Below are positions 51,107-61,403 of a stretch of DNA of 64,000 nucleotides, piece after piece (position 1 is the first letter of the stretch; each line of letters starts with the position of its first letter). Position numbers and translations under genes: made by a program. This stretch comes from Isoptericola halalbus (GTDB lineage: Bacteria > Actinomycetota > Actinomycetes > Actinomycetales > Cellulomonadaceae): the NCBI GenBank assembly GCA_009663185.1, contig VJZX01000015.1, forward strand, positions 23,424 to 87,423, written 5' to 3'. The notes beneath the pieces are model-generated. The model made no database searches. It was not told where the DNA came from and saw nothing but the letters and a program-made list of their open reading frames with translations.

Positions 51107-52791
51107 GCCGTCGCGCCCTGGCGCTCGAGCGCGGCGGCCACGAGGCCGGCGAAGAGCGGGTGCGACCGCGTCGGGCGGGACTTGAACTCAGGGTGCGCCT
51201 GCGTGCTCACGTAGTACGGGTGCGCGTCGGCCGGCAGCTCGACGAACTCGACGAGGCTCGAGTCGGGAGAGGTGCCCGAGATGACGAGCCCGGCCTCCTC
51301 GAGCCGGTCGCGGTACGCGTTGTTGACCTCGTAGCGGTGACGGTGGCGTTCCGAGACCCGCTCGGTGCCATAGGCCTTGGCGACGACCGAGCCCGCCACG
51401 AGCTGGGCGTCGTACGCACCGAGGCGCATCGTGCCGCCCATGTCGCCCTCGCCACCGACGATGGCGAGCTGCTCGGCCATCGTCGCGATGACCGGGTGCG
51501 CGCTGTCGGGGTCGAACTCGGTCGACGACGCCTCGTCGAGGCCAAGCACGTTGCGCGCGTACTCGATGACCATCGACTGCAGGCCGAGGCAGATGCCGAG
51601 CGTCGGGACCAGGTTCTCGCGCGCCCAGCGGAGCGCACCGATCTTGCCGTCGATCCCGCGCACGCCGAAGCCACCCGGCACGAGGACGGCGTCGACGCCC
51701 TCGAGCGACGCCTGCGCGCCCTCGGGCGTGCGGCAGTCGTCCGAGGCGACCCAGCGGATCGCGACCTTGGCGTCGTTGGCGAATCCGCCGGCGCGCAGCG
51801 CCTCGGTCACCGACAGGTACGCGTCGGGCAGGTCGATGTACTTGCCGACCAGGGCGACCTCGACGCGGTGGTCGGGCTCGTGCACACGCTCGAGGAGCTG
51901 GCTCCAGCCCTCCCAGTCGACGTCGTGGAACGGCAGGTCGAGGCGGCGCACCACGTAGGCGTCGAGCCCTTCGGAGTGCAGCACGCGGGGGATGTCGTAG
52001 ATGCTCGGCGCGTCGACCGCGTTGACGACGGCGTCGGTGTCGACGTCGCACATGAGCGCGATCTTGCTCTTGATCGCCTCGGGGACCACCCGGTCGGCGC
52101 GCAGAACGATCGCGTCGGGCTGGATACCGATCGAGCGCAGCGCCGCGACCGAGTGCTGGGTCGGCTTGGTCTTCAGCTCACCCGACGGGCCGATGTACGG
52201 AACGAGCGAGACGTGCAGGAAGAAGCAGTCGTCGCGGCCGAGCTCGTGGCGCACCTGGCGCGCGGCCTCCAGGAACGGCTGTGACTCGATGTCGCCGACG
52301 GTACCGCCGATCTCGGTGATGATGACGTCGACGTCGGGGCCCGCCTGGTCGCGCATGCGCGACTTGATCTCGTCGGTGATGTGCGGGATGACCTGCACCG
52401 TGTCACCGAGGTACTCGCCGCGACGCTCCTTGGCGATGACCCGCGAGTAGACCTGGCCGGTGGTGACGTTCGACGACGCCGGGAGCTCGACGTCGAGGAA
52501 GCGCTCGTAGTGGCCGATGTCGAGGTCGGTCTCGGCACCGTCCTCGGTCACGAACACCTCGCCGTGCTGGAACGGATTCATCGTCCCCGGGTCCACGTTG
52601 AGGTACGGGTCGAGCTTCTGCATCGTCACGCGCAGCCCGCGCGACCGCAGCAGGCGACCGAGCGAGGAGGCTGTGAGTCCCTTGCCGAGGGAGGAGGCCA
52701 CACCGCCCGTCACGAAGATGTGCCGCGTCTGGTGCGTGGCACCAGTGCGGCTGGAGGAGCGGGTCTGGACGCGGTTCACGGTGTCGGCCAC
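51103..52791 (-). CDS. pyrG: CTP synthase
   Basis: A 562-aa CTP synthase. Amidoligase part: [37 protein letters not shown] and [19 protein letters not shown]. Glutaminase part: [17 protein letters not shown] (Cys nucleophile) and the His-x-Glu in [10 protein letters not shown]. It aminates UTP to CTP with glutamine. A Ser/Thr-rich 20-residue N-terminal extension precedes the conserved core. No gene lies in the 110 bp before murJ's end. Confidence 0.95.
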   Translation of the reverse strand: MADTVNRVQTRSSSRTGATHQTRHIFVTGGVASSLGKGLTASSLGRLLRSRGLRVTMQKLDPYLNVDPGTMNPFQHGEVFVTEDGAETDLDIGHYERFLDVELPASSNVTTGQVYSRVIAKERRGEYLGDTVQVIPHITDEIKSRMRDQAGPDVDVIITEIGGTVGDIESQPFLEAARQVRHELGRDDCFFLHVSLVPYIGPSGELKTKPTQHSVAALRSIGIQPDAIVLRADRVVPEAIKSKIALMCDVDTDAVVNAVDAPSIYDIPRVLHSEGLDAYVVRRLDLPFHDVDWEGWSQLLERVHEPDHRVEVALVGKYIDLPDAYLSVTEALRAGGFANDAKVAIRWVASDDCRTPEGAQASLEGVDAVLVPGGFGVRGIDGKIGALRWARENLVPTLGICLGLQSMVIEYARNVLGLDEASSTEFDPDSAHPVIATMAEQLAIVGGEGDMGGTMRLGAYDAQLVAGSVVAKAYGTERVSERHRHRYEVNNAYRDRLEEAGLVISGTSPDSSLVEFVELPADAHPYYVSTQAHPEFKSRPTRSHPLFAGLVAAALERQGATA

Positions 52792-52901
52792 GGAACTCCA
52801 TCCTAACTGAGCAATGCCGGACCGGTGCTGTGCGGCTCAGCACATCGAGCGCACCGGCTCGTTCCGGACAGTCTGCGCGCTGAGAGCGCGTGCCTGGAAG
52901 A

Positions 52902-54632
52902 TCAGGATGCGGACGGCGTGTCGGCGCCGCGGCGGCGCCGGGCACGTCGCGCGAGTGCCCCGAGGCGGTGACGCACGTCACGGTCCGCGAGGGCGCCGAG
53001 CACGACGACGACGGCTGCGGCAAGGAGGCCGGCGAGCAGCCCGAGGCCGACGTCGGCCACGAACCAGCCGAGGTCGAACGGTGTCTCGACGACCGTCCCG
53101 TCGGCACCGGCGGGACCGGCGGCGACCGCGCGCGACGGGGCGGGAACGGCGAAGCGGCCCACGAGCCCGCCGGCAGCGGCCGCCACCGCGACGACCGCGA
53201 CGGTGCGCACGACGCCCCGCAGGGACGGCGCGCCGAGCCGGCGTCGGACCGCGAGCAGGAGCCCGGCACCGGCCACGGTCATGCCGACCGCCACGGACCC
53301 GCCGAGCCACGACAGCACGGCCGTTCGCGTGCCGACGGTCGCGTCGTCGTGGCCCGCGAACGCCAGGACGGCCGCAGCTGCGCCCAGGGCGACCACGGCC
53401 CATCCCGTCGCGGTCGCGACCACGGCCGCGCGACCGGCGTCGACCGCGTACAGCACGCGTGAGAGCTGCAGGATCAGCGCGTACCCGACGAGGCCGGGCG
53501 CCATCCACGTCAGGGCGGCGGCGAGCCCGCCGGCGTCCCCGTTGTCGACGACCATGCCGAAGATGCTCTGCACGTACGGCGCCGCCGCGAGGAGCGCCGC
53601 GACCCCGGCACCCACCGTCACGACGAGCGTTCGCGTCGTCGTGGACACGAGCCGCGCGAGCGCGTCCCAACGCCGCTCGGCCGCGTGCTCGGCGAAGCGT
53701 GGGAACGCGCTCGTCGCGATCGGGAAGGCGAGCACGGCGTACGGCAGCAGGTACACCTGCTGGGCGTAGAGGTAGATCGTCAAGGTGGCGATGTCGCCCG
53801 CCTCGTTGGCAGAGATCATGATGGCCACGAGCGACAGCTGCTGGGCCACGAGCGCACCCACCCCCGCGAACGCGAGGCGTGCGGCCCGGCGGCCCTCGCC
53901 GTCGGGGAACCGCAGCGTCGGGCGCAGCCGGATCCCCGTCCGCACGGTCGGCAGCACGAGCGGCAGCGCGAGGAAGGCCACGCCGGCGGTCGTCCCCCAC
54001 GCGAGCCAGCCGAGGGCCCGCGACGACAGCGCCGCGACGTCCTGCTGGTTGCCTTCGGCGAGCGAGCCGAACACCGCGTACACGCCGATGACGACCAGGC
54101 TCGAGATCAGCGGGGCGAACGCGGGCCAGAAGAAGCGCTTGTGCGCCTGCAGGATCCCGCCGAGCACGACCGCGACCCCGTACATCGGGACCTGGACGGC
54201 GAAGACGCGCAGGAAGTCCGCGGCGACCTCGACATGTGCCGGGTCGTTCAGGCGTAGCATTCGTGCGACCGGGTCGGCGAGGAGCGCCATGAGCGCGCCG
54301 AGCGGCATGAGGACGAGCAGCGTCCAGCCGAGCAGCGCCGACCCGGTGCGTGAGGCTTGCTCCCGGTCGCCGCGGACGAGGTGCCCCGACAGGAGCGGTA
54401 CCACGGCGCCCGCAAGCGCACCGCCGGCCGCGATCTCGAACAGGACGTTGGGCAGCAGGTTCGCCGAGTTGAACGGGGCGTCGACGCCGCCCGTGCCGAG
54501 GTAGCTCGCCTGTGCGAGCCAGCGCCCGAACCCGACGACCCGGCTCGCGAGCGTCACGAGGGTGATGAGCAGCGCCGCGCCGGCCAGCGTCTGGACGGCA
54601 CGGGCGCGGCCGGGGCGCGCGGGCGTGGTCAA
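52902..54632 (-). CDS. murJ: MurJ-type lipid II flippase
   Basis: A 576-aa polytopic protein with about 14 membrane segments. MurJ/MviN marks: SRVVGFGRWLAQASYLGTG, NLLPNVLFEIAAGGAL, LQAHKRFFWPAFAPLISS and LPYAVLAFPIATSAFPRFAEHA. It moves lipid II across the membrane for wall synthesis. TTG 54632 is taken as start because it overlaps the stop of the upstream gene (TTGA) and no other start codon precedes the conserved part. It lacks the long pseudokinase tail of the mycobacterial protein. It is inserted in an otherwise Rv1692-Rv1700-like gene order. Confidence 0.88.
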   Translation of the reverse strand: MTTPARPGRARAVQTLAGAALLITLVTLASRVVGFGRWLAQASYLGTGGVDAPFNSANLLPNVLFEIAAGGALAGAVVPLLSGHLVRGDREQASRTGSALLGWTLLVLMPLGALMALLADPVARMLRLNDPAHVEVAADFLRVFAVQVPMYGVAVVLGGILQAHKRFFWPAFAPLISSLVVIGVYAVFGSLAEGNQQDVAALSSRALGWLAWGTTAGVAFLALPLVLPTVRTGIRLRPTLRFPDGEGRRAARLAFAGVGALVAQQLSLVAIMISANEAGDIATLTIYLYAQQVYLLPYAVLAFPIATSAFPRFAEHAAERRWDALARLVSTTTRTLVVTVGAGVAALLAAAPYVQSIFGMVVDNGDAGGLAAALTWMAPGLVGYALILQLSRVLYAVDAGRAAVVATATGWAVVALGAAAAVLAFAGHDDATVGTRTAVLSWLGGSVAVGMTVAGAGLLLAVRRRLGAPSLRGVVRTVAVVAVAAAAGGLVGRFAVPAPSRAVAAGPAGADGTVVETPFDLGWFVADVGLGLLAGLLAAAVVVVLGALADRDVRHRLGALARRARRRRGADTPSAS

Positions 54633-55549
54633 GCGGCCGTGCCCTCGGCTGCCGGGTCCTCGGCCGGGTTCTCGGCGGCCGTGCCCCGCACTGGGCCTGC
54701 GGCGCCGGACGCGGAGGCCGGTCGCCGGCCGAGCTCGTCGACGCTGCGCAGCCAGGGTGTGCGCTCGATCACCGCCGAGAAGCTGACCTTTTCCGACGCG
54801 AGCGTGAGCCCGACGACGCCGGCGAGGGCTGCGAGTCGCACCGGGCGCGGCGCACCCAGCGCCCACTGCGACCCCACCAGAGCGCCGAGAGCGTTCGCGC
54901 CGCCGTCGCCGAGCATGTCCTGCTCGCCGAGGTCGCCCCGGGCGGCCGCGCCGGCGGCCCCGAGGACCGCACCGGTGGCACCACCCGCGGCCCCGGTGAC
55001 GACCGCCAGGCTCAGGAGGGCGGACGCCTTGAGGGCCCGCCCGGGCCGCAGGTCGAGCAGGTTGACCAGGTTGGCCGTGCCGGCCACGAGGGCGCCGTTG
55101 ACGACCACATCGGCGGTGTGCGCGGCGGCGCTCCCCCGGCGGCGGGTGCCGACGGCGGCCGCGAGCAGCGATGTCGCGCCGATGCCGAGCACCTTGAGCC
55201 CGCCCGTGGTCAGCCGGCCCTGCGCCAGTGCCCCCAGGTGGCCACGCAGCCCCTTGGTGCGCGTCGAGGTGTCCTCGGCCAGGTCGTCGACGAGCCCGAA
55301 CGCGCCAGCCCCCGCGGTGGCGAGCGCCGTCGCGGCGCACGTGCGCCCGTCGCCCGCGCCTGCGAGCGCACCGGCGACGAGCCCAGCCGCCACGGCAGGC
55401 CCTTCGAGCAAGCTGATCGGCTCGCCCCGATGGTTGGTGCGGGTCCAGCGCGCGGCGCCGCCGGGTGGGTCGAGGTCGAGCAGCCGGCGTGCCGCCAGGG
55501 CCCCCGCCGCGGCGACGGCCCCCGCGCCGAGCACCCGTCCGAGCCCCAT
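54629..55549 (-). CDS. Polyprenyl-phosphate sugar-phosphate transferase-like (PNPT/MraY-related) membrane protein
   Basis: A 306-aa protein with several hydrophobic segments. It carries PNPT-family signatures: RTNHRGEPISLLEGPA, GLVDDLAED (paired Asp), NLVNLLDLRPGRALK and MLGDGGANALGAL. The acidic motif and the NxxNxxD-like motif are kept, but the protein is short for MraY/WecA, so it may be a specialised or reduced member. It overlaps murJ (TTGA) and steB (1 base), pointing to a role in cell-envelope lipid-linked steps. Substrate unknown. Confidence 0.72.
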   Translation of the reverse strand: MGLGRVLGAGAVAAAGALAARRLLDLDPPGGAARWTRTNHRGEPISLLEGPAVAAGLVAGALAGAGDGRTCAATALATAGAGAFGLVDDLAEDTSTRTKGLRGHLGALAQGRLTTGGLKVLGIGATSLLAAAVGTRRRGSAAAHTADVVVNGALVAGTANLVNLLDLRPGRALKASALLSLAVVTGAAGGATGAVLGAAGAAARGDLGEQDMLGDGGANALGALVGSQWALGAPRPVRLAALAGVVGLTLASEKVSFSAVIERTPWLRSVDELGRRPASASGAAGPVRGTAAENPAEDPAAEGTAA

Positions 55550-56604
55550 CAGCCCTCGCCCCCGTCGGTGCCCTGGTCCCCTGCGTCCTGACCGACGCGC
55601 GTCGGCGGGACCTCGACGGGCACCGCGTCGACGGCTGGCGGCAGCACCGTGGCGCCCTCCTCGAACCCGTACTGCCCGACGTGGCCGTCCGCCCGCGCCG
55701 CGAGCGCGAGCGGGACGACGATACGCCCGGCGGGCCCGTCGATGCCGCTGACCGTGCTCACTCGCTCGGCCAGGTCGCCCTCGCCGCGCACCGTCGACAC
55801 GAGGTCGCCCGCCTGCGTCGTCGGACCGGCGACGACCACGGCCCCCGTCACGTCGGCGACCACGCCGGCAGCGGCGGCGAGGGCCGCGACCCCGACCTCC
55901 GCCGGATCGACGTCCTCCGTCTGCGTCGACTCCCCGGCCGAGTCCTCCTGCGTCGCACCGGAGGACAGCAGCAGCACGACGTCGGCCGGCGCACTCGGCG
56001 CGTCCTCCTCCTCGGCGAGACCGACCCGGACGAGAAGCTGCTGCAGCTCGCCGGCACGCTCGCTCGGCGCGCTCGTGTCGGTGTCGTCGGCCTCCGTGAG
56101 CGCGATGGCGAGCGCCGCGCCGAGCAGCTCGGCGGTCCCGGACTCCTCGGACAGCGCGTCAGGAAGCTCGGCGACGAGCTGATCGCGCAGGCCGTTGGCG
56201 ACGGTCTCGCGGAGCGTCGCCTCGTCGGCCGCGGTCCACGACGACGTCAACGACGCCGTCGCGACGATTGTCGCGCCCGCCTCCTCGAGCTGGCTCAGGA
56301 CGTCGTCCTGGATGCCGTCGTCCAGGCCGTCGACGTCGACGACCGCGACGTCCTTGCCCGTCAGGGCGCCGGTCGCGAGCGCCTCGCCGGCCGCGAGCGC
56401 GAACCGCTCCTGCTCGCCGAGCGTGGCCTGGGTCTGGTCAAGCTCCTCGCGCAGCGCGTTCCGTTCGGTGCGCAGCACCTCCACCTGTTCGGTGAGCTGG
56501 TCCCCGATCGCTTCCTGGAGCGGCCCGGCGCCGAGGATGATCCCGACCGAGAGGGCCAGGAACACGGAGATCAGGGAGACGAGGTGGTAGCGGAAGTCGA
56601 TCAC
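55549..56604 (-). CDS. SteB/MctB-family protein (DUF3186)
   Basis: A 351-aa protein: short cytoplasmic start (MIDFRYHLVS), one membrane segment (about 10-28, LISVFLALSVGIILGAGP), a coiled-coil stretch (about 35-70) and an extracytoplasmic domain rich in Ala/Val/Glu. The family was described as MctB (copper) in Mycobacterium and as SteB (cytokinetic ring) in Corynebacterium. The partner SteA is encoded next to it, which favours the division role here. An acidic Glu/Ser-rich insert at about 205-230 is variable. Confidence 0.84.
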   Translation of the reverse strand: MIDFRYHLVSLISVFLALSVGIILGAGPLQEAIGDQLTEQVEVLRTERNALREELDQTQATLGEQERFALAAGEALATGALTGKDVAVVDVDGLDDGIQDDVLSQLEEAGATIVATASLTSSWTAADEATLRETVANGLRDQLVAELPDALSEESGTAELLGAALAIALTEADDTDTSAPSERAGELQQLLVRVGLAEEEDAPSAPADVVLLLSSGATQEDSAGESTQTEDVDPAEVGVAALAAAAGVVADVTGAVVVAGPTTQAGDLVSTVRGEGDLAERVSTVSGIDGPAGRIVVPLALAARADGHVGQYGFEEGATVLPPAVDAVPVEVPPTRVGQDAGDQGTDGGEG

Positions 56605-56670
56605 GGTCGGCTGAGGTTCCTTAGGTCGGTCGAGAGGTCGAGGCGGGCGGGCCGCGGCACGGCCGCGCGG

Positions 56671-57864
56671 TCAGCCGCCGAAGAGACTACCGACCCAGGA
56701 GACGAGATCGTCGATGCGCGCACCGACGAGGCCGAACGCCGTCTGACCTGCCGACGTCGACCACAGGGCTGCGAGCACGGCGCCAATGCCGGCCAGCGAC
56801 AGCAGCGTGAGCTGGAGGTTCGAGATGCGGGTCCGGTACAGGCGCGAGACGCCCTTGGCGTCGACGAGCTTGCCACCGACGCGCAGACGCGTCAGGAACG
56901 TGCTCGCCATGCCGGCGCGCCCCTTGTCGAGGAACTCCACGAGGGTCGCGTGCGTCCCGACGGCGACGATGAGCTCGGCGCCCTTGTCGTCGGCGAGGAG
57001 CATCGCGATGTCCTCGCTCGTGCCGGTGGCCGGGAAGACGACGGGCTCGACGCCGAGCGCACGCACGCGCTCGAGCCCCGGCGCCTTGCCGTCGCGGTAC
57101 GCGTGCACGACGATCTCTGCCCCCGAGGCGAGCGCCTTGTCCGAGACCGAGTCCATGTCGCCCACGATCATGTCCGGCTTCCAGCCGGCGTCGAGGATCG
57201 CGTCGGCCCCTCCGTCGACACCGACGAGCACCGGCCGGTTCTCGGTGATGTAGGAGCGCAGCATCGCCAGGTCCTCGCGGTAGTGGTAGCCGCGCACGAC
57301 GATGAGGACGTGCCGCCCGTCGAAGCGGGTGCGCACGTCGGGCACGCCCACGCCGTCGAGCAGCAGGTCCCGCTCTCGCCGCAGGTAGCTCATCGTGTTC
57401 TCGGCGAAGCTCTCGATCTCCGCCGAGAGACCCTCGCGCGCCTCGGCGAGGCTCACCGCGACCGTCTCGGTGGTCTGCCGCGTGCCTTCGGCGAGCACGT
57501 CGCCGTCGACCCGCACGCGCCTGCCGTCGACGCTCACCGTCGTGCCCTCGGGCAGCGACATCACACCGGGGCCGAGGTCGTCGACGAGCACGATGCCGGC
57601 CTCCAGCAGGATGGCCGGTCCGGCATTCGGGTAACGGCCCGACGTCGAGCGCGCGGCGTTGAGGACCGCGGCCGGCTCGGCCCCGACCAGCGCCTCCGCG
57701 GCGACACGGTCGATGTCGAGGTGGTCGATGACGGCCACGTCACCCGGTCGCAGGCGCTTGGTGAGGTCCTTGGTCCGCGTGCCGACGCGGACCGGCCCCT
57801 GAACGACGTCGGCGATCTTGCCGAGGTCGGGTGAGCGGTCAGGCTTGCGCAGCGTCAGTTTCAT
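56671..57864 (-). CDS. steA: SteA-like cytokinetic ring protein (thiamine-pyrophosphokinase-like fold)
   Basis: A 397-aa protein. The middle domain has the pyrophosphokinase-like VGVDGGADAILDAGWKPD and IVGDMDSVSD, and the C-terminus ends in a membrane segment (LLSLAGIGAVLAALWST) and an amphipathic tail. In Corynebacterium the SteA-SteB pair localises to the division site. No thiamine genes lie nearby. It is downstream of recN and upstream of steB, the mycobacterial order. Confidence 0.85.
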   Translation of the reverse strand: MKLTLRKPDRSPDLGKIADVVQGPVRVGTRTKDLTKRLRPGDVAVIDHLDIDRVAAEALVGAEPAAVLNAARSTSGRYPNAGPAILLEAGIVLVDDLGPGVMSLPEGTTVSVDGRRVRVDGDVLAEGTRQTTETVAVSLAEAREGLSAEIESFAENTMSYLRRERDLLLDGVGVPDVRTRFDGRHVLIVVRGYHYREDLAMLRSYITENRPVLVGVDGGADAILDAGWKPDMIVGDMDSVSDKALASGAEIVVHAYRDGKAPGLERVRALGVEPVVFPATGTSEDIAMLLADDKGAELIVAVGTHATLVEFLDKGRAGMASTFLTRLRVGGKLVDAKGVSRLYRTRISNLQLTLLSLAGIGAVLAALWSTSAGQTAFGLVGARIDDLVSWVGSLFGG

Positions 57865-57869
57865 CGCGC

Positions 57870-59591
57870 CTATCGTCCCACGGTGGAGGTCTCGAGAAGC
57901 TCGACGGCGTGCTGACGTGCGGCGTCCGACTCCTCCTGGCCCGACAGCATCCGTGCCAGCTCGCGCACCCGCTCGTCGTCGATGACCTGGCGCACGCCCG
58001 TCACGGTCACGTTGCCGTCGGCGGCCGACTTGGTCACCACGAGGTGGGCGTCTGCGAATGCCGCGACCTGCGCCAGGTGTGTCACGACGACGACCTGCGT
58101 GCGTCGCGCGAGCGACGCGAGGCGTCGGCCGACCTCGACGGCAGCCCGCCCACCGACACCGGCGTCGACCTCGTCGAACACGAACGTCGGCAGGGGCGTG
58201 CCGCGCTCCGGAGACTCCACGGCCGCCGTCGCGAGCGCGACCTCGACCGCGAGCATGACCCGCGAGAGCTCACCGCCCGAGGCTCCCTTGCCGAGCGGCC
58301 GTGCCGGCGCGCCCGGGTGGGGCACGAGCGAAAAGGTGACCTGGTCCGCGCCGTAGGGGCCGGGCTGGTCCGCGGCCGCGACGTCGACCACGAGCCGCGC
58401 CCCGCTCATCGCGAGGCCGGCGAGCTCGGCCGTGACCGCCTCAGCGAGCCGGCCCGCCGCCGCGGTCCTGCCCTCGGTGAGCTCCGCGGCCAGCGCCGCG
58501 AGGTCTGCGTCGAGCTCTGCGGTGCGCTCGGTCATGCCGCGCAGTCGCTCACCCCCGTCGTCGAGGTCGAGCAGGCGCAGGCCCGCATCGCTCGACCACC
58601 GCAGCACCTGGTCGATCGTCTCGCCGTAGCTGCGTGTGAGCGTCGTGAGCTCGGCCAGGCGTGCGTGCGCGGCCTCGAGCCCGGCCGGGTCGGCCTGCAG
58701 GTCGTCGACATACGCGGCGAGATCAGTCGCGACGTCGGCGAGCAGGTAGCCCGCCTCGGCGAGCCGCGTCGCGTGCTCGCCGAGCGACGGGTCGTCCGCC
58801 GCGGCGGACTCGAGAGCGCGGCGCGCCCGCTCGACGGCGTCCACGGCGCTGCCCGCTGTCTCGACGTCGTCCCCCGCCACGGTGTCGTGCGCCTGCTGCG
58901 CGGCCTGGCGCAACGCCTCGGCGTTGCCGAGCCGGGCCACGAGCGTGGTCAGCTCGGCGTCCTCGCCCGGCTTGGGGTCGATGCGCTCGATCTCGGCGAG
59001 CCCGAGCCGGAGCAGCTCCGCCTCCCGGGCCCGCTCGGCCGCGCGCCTGGTCAGGTCGTCGATCTCCGTGAGCAGCGCGGTGCGTTCCTGCCACGCGGCG
59101 CGGTAGCGTTCGAGCAGCTCGAGGTGCGCCGTGCCGGCGAACGCGTCGAGCGCCGCGCGCTGCTTGGCCGGTGTGCGCAGGCGTAGCTGGTCGGACTGGC
59201 CGTGCACGGTGACGAGCTCGTCCGCGATCTCGGCGAGCACGCCCTGCGGCACGCTGCGCCCGCCCAGGTGCGCACGCGAGCGGCCCTCGGCCGCGACGGT
59301 GCGCAGGACGACGACGGTGCCGTCCTCGTCGACCGCGCCACCCGCGTCGTCCACGCGCCCCACGACGGCGGGGTGGTCGGCGACCCGCAGCCTGCCCTCG
59401 ACCACGGCACCCGGTGCGCCGGGGCGGACGGTCCCCGGGTCGGCCTTGCCCCCCATGAGCAGTCCCAGGCCGGTCAGGACCATCGTCTTGCCCGCGCCCG
59501 TCTCACCCGTGATGACGGTCAGCCCGTCCGCCAGGGGGACGCGCGCCGCGCGGATGACCCCCAGGTTCTCGATCGCGATCTCCTCGAGCAC
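57870..59591 (-). CDS. recN: RecN DNA repair ATPase
   Basis: A 573-aa SMC-like protein: Walker A GETGAGKTMVLTGL (about 29), the VHGQSDQLRLRTP block, a central coiled-coil (about 160-350), signature GASGGELSRVMLAVEVAL and Walker B FVFDEVDAGVGGRAA. It acts in double-strand-break repair. The start is one base after the NAD-kinase stop. Confidence 0.94.
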   Translation of the reverse strand: MLEEIAIENLGVIRAARVPLADGLTVITGETGAGKTMVLTGLGLLMGGKADPGTVRPGAPGAVVEGRLRVADHPAVVGRVDDAGGAVDEDGTVVVLRTVAAEGRSRAHLGGRSVPQGVLAEIADELVTVHGQSDQLRLRTPAKQRAALDAFAGTAHLELLERYRAAWQERTALLTEIDDLTRRAAERAREAELLRLGLAEIERIDPKPGEDAELTTLVARLGNAEALRQAAQQAHDTVAGDDVETAGSAVDAVERARRALESAAADDPSLGEHATRLAEAGYLLADVATDLAAYVDDLQADPAGLEAAHARLAELTTLTRSYGETIDQVLRWSSDAGLRLLDLDDGGERLRGMTERTAELDADLAALAAELTEGRTAAAGRLAEAVTAELAGLAMSGARLVVDVAAADQPGPYGADQVTFSLVPHPGAPARPLGKGASGGELSRVMLAVEVALATAAVESPERGTPLPTFVFDEVDAGVGGRAAVEVGRRLASLARRTQVVVVTHLAQVAAFADAHLVVTKSAADGNVTVTGVRQVIDDERVRELARMLSGQEESDAARQHAVELLETSTVGR

Positions 59592-59592
59592 C

Positions 59593-60504
59593 TCACCCCT
59601 CCTTCTGGTCGCGGGTCGCCGCCGCCTCGCGCCAGCCCACGACCGGCAGCGTGAACTTCGACACCAGCCGGTCCGTGAACGGGGCGGGCGAGAGCCGAGC
59701 GAAGCGCAGCGGCTTCGAGCCGCGGCGGACCTCGACGCGTGACCCGACGGGCAGCTCGATGCTGCGTCGCCCGTCGCACGTCAGGATGCCCGGCACAGGG
59801 CTGCGCTCGAGCACGTCGACCGTGTACGTGGAGCCCGGCCCGATGACGAGCGGACGGGCGAACAGCGCGTGCGCCGCCAGCGGCACGAGGAGGACACCGT
59901 CGACGTCGGGCCACATGACGGGACCGCCCGCCGAGAACGCGTGCGCCGTCGAGCCCGTCGACGTCGAGATCACCAGGCCGTCGCAGCCGAATGACGACAG
60001 CGGGCGACCGTCGACCCCGATCGCGACCTCGATCATCCGCTCGCGCTGCGCCTTCTCGACCGTGGCCTCGTTGAGCGCCCAGCCGGTCAAGGGCTCCTCC
60101 TGCCCAGGCCGTTGGACCTGTACGTCGATGACGGACCGCTCCTCGACGACGTAGTCGCGCTCGGCGAGGCGGCGGACCGCCAGGTGCAGGTCCTCGCGCT
60201 CGGACTCGGCGAGGAAACCCACGTGGCCCAGGTTGACGCCGAGCAGCGGGACGGTGGTGCCGTGCGTGAGCTCGGCGGCGCGCAGGATCGTGCCGTCGCC
60301 CCCGAGGACGATGACCATCTCGGACTCCGTCACGCCCTCGCGGGCGCGGACGGCGGACATGTGGTCGCCGAACGACTCGGCGAGATCGTCGTCGTGCAGC
60401 GCGACCTCGAACCCGGCGGCCGTGAGCTCGCGCATCGCCTCGCTCAGCGCCGCGACGGCTTCGGGGCGGCCGCCGTGGGTCACGATCAGGACTCTGCGGC
60501 TCAC
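59593..60504 (-). CDS. nadK: NAD kinase
   Basis: A 303-aa kinase: GGDGTILRAAE (GGDG motif), NLGHVGFLAESE, ALNEATVEKA and TSTGSTAHAFSAGGPV. It phosphorylates NAD to NADP. GTG 60504 overlaps the tlyA stop (GTGA), so it is translated after it. Confidence 0.94.
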   Translation of the reverse strand: MSRRVLIVTHGGRPEAVAALSEAMRELTAAGFEVALHDDDLAESFGDHMSAVRAREGVTESEMVIVLGGDGTILRAAELTHGTTVPLLGVNLGHVGFLAESEREDLHLAVRRLAERDYVVEERSVIDVQVQRPGQEEPLTGWALNEATVEKAQRERMIEVAIGVDGRPLSSFGCDGLVISTSTGSTAHAFSAGGPVMWPDVDGVLLVPLAAHALFARPLVIGPGSTYTVDVLERSPVPGILTCDGRRSIELPVGSRVEVRRGSKPLRFARLSPAPFTDRLVSKFTLPVVGWREAAATRDQKEG

Positions 60505-61403
60505 AGTGCTCCTCGAGGCGTCGGGGCGGAGTTCAGGTGGACCACGGGCGGCAGCGACGGTCTCCCGTCAGGCGGGGTCCAGGCGACGGCGCGAGCGACG
60601 GCTGCGGCGACCTCGGCCCCAGCCCCGTGCGCGGCAGAGGTTCGCACGAACCAGCAGAAGTATTCCCGGTTGCCGCTCGGTCCGGGCAACGGACTCGGTA
60701 CGACGGCGTACGCGGCGAGCCCGTGGTCCGCCCCGGCGTCCACGACCGAGAGGATCGCGTCGACGTGGAGCTGCGGGTCGCGCACGACGCCGCCGCTGCC
60801 CAGGCGCTCTCGTCCGACCTCGAACTGAGGCTTGACCAGCATCAGCGCCGGGCCACCGGTGGGCAGCACGCCTGCGACGACCGGCAGTACGAGCGTCAGG
60901 GAGATGAACGACAGGTCACCGACCACGAGGTCTGGTGCTCGCTCGAGGTCGGCTCCCGTCAGGTCGCGGACGTTGAACCGCTCGACGACGGTCACCCGCT
61001 CGTCGGCCCGTAGCTCGGGTACGAGCTGGTCGTGCCCGACGTCCAGCGAGACGACGTGCGCGGCGCCGCGGCGCAGCAGCACGTCGGTGAAGCCGCCCGT
61101 GGAGGCGCCGAGGTCCAGGCACCACGCTCCGTCGACCGAGTCCGGCACAGCGCGGCCGATCGGGTCGGCGGCCAGCGCCGCGAGCGCGGCGGCGAGCTTG
61201 CCGCCCGCGCGCGACGCGTACGCCGGGTCGGCGGGGTCGGGTGCGACCTCGAGGGTCGCGTCGGCGGCGACCGGCGTCGACGGCTTGGTCACGGAGCGGC
61301 CGTCGGCGGTGATCCGGCCCGCCATGACGAGCTCGGCGGCGTGACGGCGCGACCGGGCCAGTCCTCGACGCACCAGCTCGACGTCCGCACGGGCGTCCGT
61401 CAT
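60501..61403 (-). CDS. tlyA: TlyA-family rRNA 2'-O-methyltransferase
   Basis: A 300-aa protein: N-terminal S4 domain (LVRRGLARSRRHAAELVMAG) and a FtsJ-like methyltransferase with the SAM loop DLGASTGGFTDVLL, plus VGDLSFISLTLVLP and VKPQFEVGRE. In mycobacteria it methylates 16S and 23S rRNA and its loss gives capreomycin resistance. It is preceded by the 58-aa gene with a 1-base overlap. Confidence 0.92.
   Translation of the reverse strand: MTDARADVELVRRGLARSRRHAAELVMAGRITADGRSVTKPSTPVAADATLEVAPDPADPAYASRAGGKLAAALAALAADPIGRAVPDSVDGAWCLDLGASTGGFTDVLLRRGAAHVVSLDVGHDQLVPELRADERVTVVERFNVRDLTGADLERAPDLVVGDLSFISLTLVLPVVAGVLPTGGPALMLVKPQFEVGRERLGSGGVVRDPQLHVDAILSVVDAGADHGLAAYAVVPSPLPGPSGNREYFCWFVRTSAAHGAGAEVAAAVARAVAWTPPDGRPSLPPVVHLNSAPTPRGAL

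Noticed and set aside
57831..59186. Plus-strand open frame over recN
   Set aside because: Shadow of recN, whose ATPase motifs are complete on the minus strand.
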